From H111-94 sp034436045 (GTDB lineage: Bacteria > Chloroflexota > Ktedonobacteria > Ktedonobacterales > Ktedonobacteraceae), in contig DAOTVZ010000160.1 in assembly GCA_034436045.1 (NCBI GenBank), positions 1 to 18,697 of the forward strand: DNA of 18,697 nt, in the 5' to 3' direction. The first letter of the stretch is position 1, and every line of letters begins with the position of its first letter. Of this stretch, positions 12,856 through 17,892 are shown piece after piece. The notes beneath the pieces were generated by a model. The model was not told the origin of the DNA. It did not search any database and worked only from the letters and a program-made list of their open reading frames with translations. Position numbers and translations under genes: made by a program.

Positions 12856-14913
12856 CTACACAACGGCGATAGTACCGTCGGTATTCACTTTGATGGTTAC
12901 GGCGGGCAATGGGCGTGTGGCTGGTCCCTGCACAACGGCACCGTTATTCGCCGGGTCAAAGATTGAACCATGGGCGGGGCAGATAAACTTCTGGCTGGCC
13001 GGGTCGTAGTTGACCGGCACTTGCTGGTGTGTGCAGGCGCGATCATAGGCCACAAAACTATTATTAGGCAAGTGTACTAGCAAGTCCTCTTGATTGTTTA
13101 GCGGATTCGTAAAGGCCATTGCCGTGTTGAGCGCCAGTTTCGTCGTGCCAATTACATGCCCATCGGTATTGGCCGTGGTGCCCTTATTACCGGTTGTTGG
13201 CGTCTTTTTAGGAGCCGGAGTCGTTGTTTTGTTGTTCGTGGGTTGTTGCGCCGTTCCAGTATTGCCTGTCGTGGCCTGCGCCTGAGCGCCATTATGCATC
13301 AGATGCTTCAACTCGAAACCGCCGAAGGCGAGCAGACCTGCTGCCACCACACCGCCGGTTGCCAGCATGGTCACGACCCTGCGACGTCCCTTGTCGGGGG
13401 AGCGACGACGTTTTGGCGCTTGCAAGGGCACAGCCTCGGCCAGGAAAGCTGCGGATGGTGGAACAGGTGGCGGGGGCAGGCGTAAGGAAGCTGACTCCGC
13501 CAGGGGCCGATGTGTCGGGGGTACCGACGGCACCGAAGCAGAAGTATTGCCAGGGGACACGTGTGACCACCAGGGCGAGACACTGGCATCTTGCCGTCCT
13601 GGTGCTCCAGGTTGCGCCCCCGGCGTAAAAGGTGCAGACGCCGGACGAGGTGTCGGCGCATAGAGTTGCGACGGCTGGGCCGGTAGCGGCTGCGCTTTGG
13701 CGGGTATGGGAGCAGAGGCGGCAGGCATGCATGTCCCAGTAGAGGCGAGCGGCGGCGGGTCGGACTCCCGCACCACAGAGAGCTTGCCGGTGATGATAGG
13801 GGGTGTTAGTTGCCAGCTATTAGCCTGTCCCGTTTTCTCCACCGCCGCCATTTTTTCGCTTTCGGGCAGGGGCCGTACAGCAGGACTTTTGCCGGTGACA
13901 ACCGGCGGCTTCAACTGCCAGCCTTTCATGGCCTCGCGTTCCAGCGTCGTGTATCCCTCTCCGTCCCTCAATGGAGCGGTGTTGTTCGATTGTGCCGGGA
14001 CAATACCTTCTATCGGCTGCGTGCTGTTCGCACCGCGACAAACCTGGGCAAAGGCTTCCGCCAGATCGCTGATACGCTGGAAACGCTCCTGTGGTTTGCG
14101 TGCCAGCGCGTGCTTAACCACCAGTTCTAGCGCAATAGGAATGTCGGGATGCAGACTATGCAGCGAGGGTATCGGCTGCTGCAGATGTTGCGCGGCTACC
14201 TCTAAAGGTGTACCCCCCGTGAAAGGAGGTTGGCCATGCAATAACTCAAATAGTACCACGCCAAGCGCGTACATGTCCGAACGCGCATCCATTGCCTGCC
14301 CTTTGACTACCTCTGGCGCAAAATATTCAGGTGCGCTCAACATGCCTTCGGTAATGTTCAGCAGATGGGCGTAGGGTTTATCACTTGCTACAATGCCACT
14401 CAGTTGTAAGATGTGAGACAGGCCGAAACCGGCCACCAGCATATTCTGCCGTTCGTCAAACACGATATTGGCGGGCTTCAACGCGCCATGTACCACGCCC
14501 TGACTATGCGCATAATCAATACCGGGAGCGATCTGCTCCAGCATGTGCAGCACCTCGGCGGGCGTATAGCGTCCTCGTTGCTTGAGAACATCGGCCAGTG
14601 AGCCGTGCATCATATATGGTGTCACCAGGTACGGATAGCCGTACTGCTCACCATAGGCATAGACCGGGAGCAGGCGGCGATGGCGTAGCGCAACCAGCAC
14701 TTCGGCATCCTGCCGGAAACGTGCTAGAAAACGCTCGCGTGCCCCAGGTGAAAACTGTTCCGGTATAATAAACGTGGTCAGCGCCACTGGCTCCTGTGAC
14801 GAGTTTTGCCGGGCCAGATACACGGCACTTAATTTACTGTGCGCCAGCAAGCGCTCGACACGATACGCTCCAACGGTCTGCCCCACAAGTTGATCTACGA
14901 GTACAGTCTGCAT
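12856..14913 (-). CDS. Pseudokinase (STK-like) - Pro-rich linker - membrane segment - Rieske [2Fe-2S] fusion protein
   Basis: 685 residues. Residues about 15-292 have the fold of a PknB-type Ser/Thr kinase, but the catalytic residues are gone: the Gly-rich loop reads LLAHSKLSAVY, the VAIK Lys is T46 (PVALT), the HRD motif is H142-G-A144, and DFG is G162-F-G. Scaffold landmarks remain: LKPANIV (145-151), APE (199-201), SDMYALGVVLFELL (212-225). Residues about 293-505 are a Pro/Ala-rich linker holding a duplicated WQLxPPxxTGK element. Basic KGRRR precedes one membrane span at about 513-533. After a Thr/Asn/Lys spacer, residues about 587-685 form a Rieske domain: C627-x-H629, 15 residues, C645-x2-H648. 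The two domains lie on opposite sides of the membrane. The start is preceded by AGGGA. It is likely a redox-linked signalling or scaffold protein; no partner oxidoreductase is adjacent. Confidence 0.9.
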   Translation of the reverse strand: MQTVLVDQLVGQTVGAYRVERLLAHSKLSAVYLARQNSSQEPVALTTFIIPEQFSPGARERFLARFRQDAEVLVALRHRRLLPVYAYGEQYGYPYLVTPYMMHGSLADVLKQRGRYTPAEVLHMLEQIAPGIDYAHSQGVVHGALKPANIVFDERQNMLVAGFGLSHILQLSGIVASDKPYAHLLNITEGMLSAPEYFAPEVVKGQAMDARSDMYALGVVLFELLHGQPPFTGGTPLEVAAQHLQQPIPSLHSLHPDIPIALELVVKHALARKPQERFQRISDLAEAFAQVCRGANSTQPIEGIVPAQSNNTAPLRDGEGYTTLEREAMKGWQLKPPVVTGKSPAVRPLPESEKMAAVEKTGQANSWQLTPPIITGKLSVVRESDPPPLASTGTCMPAASAPIPAKAQPLPAQPSQLYAPTPRPASAPFTPGAQPGAPGRQDASVSPWWSHVSPGNTSASVPSVPPTHRPLAESASLRLPPPPVPPSAAFLAEAVPLQAPKRRRSPDKGRRRVVTMLATGGVVAAGLLAFGGFELKHLMHNGAQAQATTGNTGTAQQPTNNKTTTPAPKKTPTTGNKGTTANTDGHVIGTTKLALNTAMAFTNPLNNQEDLLVHLPNNSFVAYDRACTHQQVPVNYDPASQKFICPAHGSIFDPANNGAVVQGPATRPLPAVTIKVNTDGTIAVV
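13776..13923 (-). repeat. Duplicated WQLxPPxxTGK element in the linker
   Basis: Within the fusion protein, residues 332-342 (WQLKPPVVTGK) and 367-377 (WQLTPPIITGK) repeat with a 35-residue period; both are followed by a VR (346-347, 381-382). The conserved Trp, PP and TGK stand out against the low-complexity linker, so they look like selected short binding motifs, not drift. Confidence 0.7.
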
Positions 14914-14981
14914 ACACGCTTTCCCTATCTTGACTGAGTATTTCTCACCAGTGTCCGCTAAAAAAGCACTTTCCCTTCGTT

Positions 14982-15017
14982 TATTGATACTCTACATGCT
15001 ATATCAATATGCGTCAA
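14982..15017 (-). promoter_or_regulatory. Promoter with an overlapping inverted repeat, upstream of the pseudokinase-Rieske gene
   Basis: On the minus strand TTGACG (15017-15012), 17-base spacer, TAGAGT (14994-14989). Overlapping the spacer and -10 is a perfect inverted repeat TATTGATA (14982-14989) / TATCAATA (15002-15009) with a 12-base spacer, the geometry of a dimeric regulator's operator. The leader would be about 70 bases. Confidence 0.5.
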
Positions 15018-15286
15018 TGTGATATGCTTGTGCTTAGGACTTGTGGGCCATAGGCGTAACTCTTCTTTACCGATATAATCAGAGGATTTCTCTGTCTGCC
15101 ATTGGTTGTAGCAGGCCCAGCACCGGCAAGAAAGCCGTTGATATACGTCGCACCAGGCTCTTTCGTAAGCATCCGCAAAGATGGCAACCGCTCATTCGGG
15201 CCACATTACTCAAGCCGTAATATCGTTCGGTGTTCAGCACAGCAAAAACACAGTAATATGCAGAAAATTTGTTAGCAGGAAATGTG
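15018..15286. other. Intergenic region upstream of the restriction-modification controller gene
   Basis: About 270 bases. It holds a consensus TATAAT at 15074-15079 (+ strand) without a good -35, a dyad ATTAC-7-GTAAT (15205-15221), and the heptamer GTAATAT twice as a direct repeat (15217-15223 and 15253-15259), the second also giving a -10-like TAATAT in front of the controller gene. These could be controller-protein boxes, but they do not match the well-known GACT/AGTC pattern. The section 15080-15250 is higher in GC than the genes to its right. A 73-codon minus-strand frame there has no recognisable domain. Confidence 0.35.
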
Positions 15287-15550
15287 GTGGATACCCTCAA
15301 AACCCAGTTCGGTAGACGACTGACAGAGTTGCGAATCGGTAAACAAATGACGCAAGAACAGCTTGCCGAGGCTGCTCATATCTCTGTAGATTTTCTAAGC
15401 CTGATCGAACGAGGACGGAATGCCCCCTCCTTCAAAGTGGTTGAACAACTGGCCATAGCTCTCCATATGCCGGTCAAAGAGCTGTTTAATTTTGACAGAA
15501 CTAAAAAGAACTCGGAAGATAAAGATGCAAAAGAAGAAAAATATTCTTGA
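15287..15550 (+). CDS. XRE-type HTH controller (C) protein of a type II R-M system
   Basis: 87 residues from the GTG at 15287 (AGGA six bases upstream; GTG at 15284 is an alternative). The core is a classic lambda-repressor-like HTH: FGRRLTELRIGKQ, MTQEQLAEAAHISVDFLSLIERGRNAPS and VVEQLAIALHMPVKELFNF. The FGRRLxELR opening, the size and the overlap with an endonuclease gene fit C proteins of the C.PvuII/C.BamHI kind. These dimers first boost their own and the endonuclease gene's transcription, delaying restriction until the methylase has protected the host DNA. The last 20 residues are Lys/Glu-rich and coincide with the start of the endonuclease frame (26-base overlap). Codon use is AT-rich compared with the flanking genes. 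Confidence 0.82.
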   Translation: MDTLKTQFGRRLTELRIGKQMTQEQLAEAAHISVDFLSLIERGRNAPSFKVVEQLAIALHMPVKELFNFDRTKKNSEDKDAKEEKYS

Positions 15551-16133
15551 GCAATGGCATCTTACAGCAGATGAACTCACTCAGATAGTAGACGCCAATC
15601 CGAGTCTCAGGGGTTTTATGTTCGGCTACATAGCTGAGTTCCAGCTTAAAAAGATATTTTTAAGTGATGTTCGCATATCAAACATTCATAAGTACGATGA
15701 TCGTGATCGAACGACAGGCAAAAAGAACGATCTATGTGTTACCTACAAAGGGTACGAATTTACTATAGAGGTTAAATCTTTGCAAACAGCCTCAATAAGG
15801 CGGCACCCAGATCGGTATGTCGGTTTTTTTCAGTGTGATGCCAGTGATAGCAGGTATATCACTTTACCGAATGGAGACAAGGTTAAAACGACCTGTTTAC
15901 AAGTAGGTGGTTTTGATATGGTTGCTATAAACCTTTTCGCCTTTAGAAATCAGTGGGAGTTCGGATTTGCATTGAACAGAGATCTACCAAGGTCCAGGCA
16001 TAAATATTACACTAAGGAACAACAACAGTACTTACTTGCAACGTCTATGGAGATAAGCTTACCTTTACGCTCTCCTTTCGTTGATGACCCGTTTGTTCTA
16101 CTTGACCAATTAATAAATGAAAAAGGCAGATAG
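15525..16133 (+). CDS. Type II restriction endonuclease, PD-(D/E)XK-like
   Basis: 202 residues from the ATG at 15525, which has GGAAG seven bases upstream; an in-frame ATG at 15492 would add 11 residues. The nuclease signature is visible as D69 in KKNDLCV and E82-V-K84 in YEFTIEVKS, with 12 residues between D69 and E82, preceded by a helix containing E38 (FGYIAEFQLKKIF). That is the usual order of the PD-(D/E)XK fold, which cuts both strands with Mg2+. The recognition site cannot be read from the sequence. The gene overlaps the controller gene, and its stop lies three bases from the stop of the convergent DNA methyltransferase, completing a compact C-R/M module. Low GC supports recent acquisition. 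The call rests on motif plus context. Confidence 0.75.
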   Translation: MQKKKNILEQWHLTADELTQIVDANPSLRGFMFGYIAEFQLKKIFLSDVRISNIHKYDDRDRTTGKKNDLCVTYKGYEFTIEVKSLQTASIRRHPDRYVGFFQCDASDSRYITLPNGDKVKTTCLQVGGFDMVAINLFAFRNQWEFGFALNRDLPRSRHKYYTKEQQQYLLATSMEISLPLRSPFVDDPFVLLDQLINEKGR

Positions 16134-16136
16134 CGA

Positions 16137-17396
16137 TTATAAACCAAGCTCTAACTGATTGGCTTTCCACATAATAGGGCGGTTTCGCCACTGGATGGTT
16201 CCTTTGGTCAGTACTAAACAGCGGTCTATCAGTACGCTGCTTTTCATTGCATGATCTTCTACGCCATAATCCCACTTTAATGAATTGTACACTAGCATAC
16301 TCCGGTTATTAAGTGCATAGGTATCGTTAATCAAGCGATCAATTCCAAAGCCGACTTGCCTTGCTTCCTCCCATATGAGTAATGCCGAATTCACTACCTC
16401 GGTTCTCGCTTTCGTACCTATTTTGATATCGCCAACGACTATCACTGCTGCAGAATTGGGACGAAGCACACGATACATTTCAGCCAGCGTTTTTCTCATG
16501 AATGGGCGATAGACTTCCTCCCTCCGCGTAAGTGTTAAGTTAGCACGTTCAGCTTTCCTATCACGGCCTAGCCACCATACCCGAAGCCAGTTATTCCAGG
16601 TATAGTCCAGAACAGCCAGATATGGAGGCGAGGTAACAATCAAATCAACGCTATTAGATGCAACATATTCTAAGTTCCGTGAGTCAGCGAGATACACTTG
16701 TCCATTGTTCTGAGGGAAAGGGGCTTTCAGGCATCGCTGAGCTTTATTTATTGCACATTCGTAAATATCACGATCAGGAGCAATAAGATTATGTTCCTGG
16801 GAATAACGCTCTACATAACGAGGGGTAGAAGAAACAGTATCTTTTTGTGGCAAAGAAAGAAACATTCTGGAAGGACCATGTAAAATGCCACAGATTAAGC
16901 TCTTGGTAAATTTCGCTTCTAAACTCTCATCATATTGCAATACAGCACGCAAACGAACTATTTGCTCAAGAGTGGATGGTGAATACGATGCAAGAAGATC
17001 AGGATTTTGTAAATCAAATTCATTAATTGCAATCTTTCGAGATTCCTCAATCTTTGCCCTAAGGTAATGCTGGAATTGATTAAGCGTCATTGGATGAGCT
17101 TTAGCATGGGAAAGAATATAAGCATAATAAAACGAATCAGAAGCGATTGCTCGACGATTCGTCAGTAAAGCCTCTAATATTGTTGTGCCGCTTCCACTAA
17201 AGGGATCAAGAACAACCTGTCCCTCATCGGATAATTGCTGTATAAAATAGTGAGCTAAGCTTGGCGGATATGCACCAATATACTGTGATAATTTATGTAA
17301 AGGATGGCCCCATCCTCGTGCTGCTTTCTTCCATGTAAAGGGCAATTCGCCGCTAGCTATAACAGGGATATCTAAAGTGGGTGCTGCATCTGCCAT
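16137..17396 (-). CDS. Type II DNA methyltransferase (N4-cytosine or N6-adenine class)
   Basis: 419 residues. Motif X-like segment HPLHKLSQYIGAYPPSLAHYF (31-51) leads to motif I DPFSGSGTT (64-72), which binds SAM. Motif III-like VYLADSR (234-240) is followed by the catalytic motif IV TSPPY (255-259). S/T-S-P-P-Y is most frequent in N4-cytosine methylases, hence that guess over N6-adenine. A helical insertion of roughly 140 residues (90-230) separates motifs II and III and may carry the target-recognition determinants. Motif I preceding motif IV is unlike the beta-group order common for N4 enzymes. It protects host DNA from the convergent endonuclease. The start has AAGGA just upstream and a consensus-like promoter 20-50 bases before it. 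An intact open frame implies it is active. Confidence 0.9.
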   Translation of the reverse strand: MADAAPTLDIPVIASGELPFTWKKAARGWGHPLHKLSQYIGAYPPSLAHYFIQQLSDEGQVVLDPFSGSGTTILEALLTNRRAIASDSFYYAYILSHAKAHPMTLNQFQHYLRAKIEESRKIAINEFDLQNPDLLASYSPSTLEQIVRLRAVLQYDESLEAKFTKSLICGILHGPSRMFLSLPQKDTVSSTPRYVERYSQEHNLIAPDRDIYECAINKAQRCLKAPFPQNNGQVYLADSRNLEYVASNSVDLIVTSPPYLAVLDYTWNNWLRVWWLGRDRKAERANLTLTRREEVYRPFMRKTLAEMYRVLRPNSAAVIVVGDIKIGTKARTEVVNSALLIWEEARQVGFGIDRLINDTYALNNRSMLVYNSLKWDYGVEDHAMKSSVLIDRCLVLTKGTIQWRNRPIMWKANQLELGL

Positions 17397-17417
17397 GATG
17401 AACTTCCTTTATATACG

Positions 17418-17446
17418 ATTATATATAATATACGAAAAATAAACAA
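17418..17446 (-). promoter_or_regulatory. Promoter of the DNA methyltransferase gene
   Basis: On the minus strand TTGTTT (17446-17441), 17-base spacer, perfect TATAAT (17423-17418). The start would be near 17411, giving a leader of about 15 bases that contains AAGGA. A promoter of its own, independent of the controller, fits early methylase expression. Confidence 0.65.
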
Positions 17447-17544
17447 GGAAATTAAAAAAATACACAGATAGCCAGCCTGAAGTCGGCATGCTGGTGATAA
17501 TCTCACACAACGATTATAGCATGGCTTATCATCGCATGTTTCTG

Positions 17545-17574
17545 TTGCGGTACTTAAGGGGGAATATATACAAT
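17545..17574 (+). promoter_or_regulatory. Plus-strand promoter-like sequence before the hairpin region
   Basis: TTGCGG (17545-17550), 18-base spacer, TACAAT (17569-17574). Its start point near 17581 falls just ahead of the paired element at 17585. The 17447-17544 part upstream holds only a small hairpin, CCAGC/GCTGG at 17472-17494. Confidence 0.4.
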
Positions 17575-17580
17575 AGTTAA

Positions 17581-17711
17581 GAAGTCCGCTCCACAGTGGT
17601 CGGGTGGGGGAGAGCGGGGGGAACAACCCGACCACTATGTTGGAGAAGAGCGGAGAAAGAGCCAGATGGGTTCTGGGAACACCTCAATTGAAACTTTTGT
17701 TCCAACAAAAG
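17581..17711 (+). ncRNA. Candidate structured RNA or leader with three consecutive hairpins
   Basis: TCCGCTC (17585-17591) pairs with GAGCGGA (17648-17654), enclosing an 11-bp perfect stem AGTGGTCGGGT / ACCCGACCACT (17595-17605 / 17626-17636) whose 20-base loop is G-rich. Then CCAGA / TCTGG (17662-17666 / 17672-17676) forms a second hairpin with a 5-base loop, and CTTTTGTT / AACAAAAG (17694-17701 / 17704-17711) a third dyad. A plus-strand promoter ends just upstream. It could be a small RNA or a 5' leader of the hydrolase gene. I cannot match it to a known riboswitch or T-box. Confidence 0.35.
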
Positions 17712-17713
17712 CA

Positions 17714-17742
17714 ATCTTACCATGAAAATTCCGTTCTGTCAA
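17714..17742 (-). promoter_or_regulatory. Consensus-like minus-strand promoter with a palindrome at its start point
   Basis: On the minus strand, perfect TTGACA (17742-17737), 17-base spacer, TAAGAT (17719-17714). The expected start near 17707 lies inside the 18-base dyad CTTTTGTT-CC-AACAAAAG (17694-17711), the position of a classical repressor operator. Transcription would run antisense to the hairpin region towards the methyltransferase gene. Confidence 0.5.
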
Positions 17743-17746
17743 GTGT

Positions 17747-17768
17747 TTTTAGAACATAATTTCTAAAA
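17747..17768. promoter_or_regulatory. 8-bp inverted repeat TTTTAGAA-6-TTCTAAAA
   Basis: Perfect arms at 17747-17754 and 17761-17768 around a 6-base spacer, directly beside the minus-strand -35 and about 55 bases before the hydrolase promoter. The spacing fits a dimeric DNA-binding protein better than a terminator, because the stem is AT-rich. Confidence 0.35.
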
Positions 17769-17820
17769 TCGTTAAAATAGATGAGTTTTTATCTGCCTGC
17801 GGTCAACATGCCTGCTTCTG

Positions 17821-17829
17821 TGATACAAT
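17821..17829 (+). promoter_or_regulatory. Extended -10 promoter of the metallo-hydrolase gene
   Basis: TGA followed by TACAAT (17824-17829) forms an extended -10; no good -35 lies 17 bases upstream, which extended -10 promoters tolerate. The start would be near 17836, where an in-frame ATG also begins. Confidence 0.4.
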
Positions 17830-17892
17830 CTAAGCATGACACATGGCATAGCAACCACTGTCGGAACAAGAGTTAAAGGATTATCTTGGAAC

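Noticed and set aside
12856..14913. Rieske domain as a separate gene or the result of a frameshift joining two genes
   Set aside because: The frame is continuous, no start with a ribosome site precedes the Rieske part, and the linker, span and spacer are coherent; a single terminator follows the stop.
15079..15300. 73-codon minus-strand frame upstream of the controller gene, considered as a transposase remnant
   Set aside because: The residues do not match any transposase motif I know, and no terminal repeats or target duplication flank it.
15287..17396. Phage-defence system other than restriction-modification (for example an abortive-infection HTH-toxin pair)
   Set aside because: The controller-endonuclease overlap, the D69/E82-x-K84 nuclease motif and the adjacent SPPY DNA methylase together fit type II restriction-modification best.
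17372..17635. 87-codon minus-strand frame overlapping the methylase start
   Set aside because: It crosses the methylase promoter and start codon and has no domain; the methylase frame is far better supported.
17581..17711. T-box or known riboswitch in front of the hydrolase
   Set aside because: No T-box core sequence or recognisable riboswitch core is present, and no terminator with a T-run follows the hairpins.
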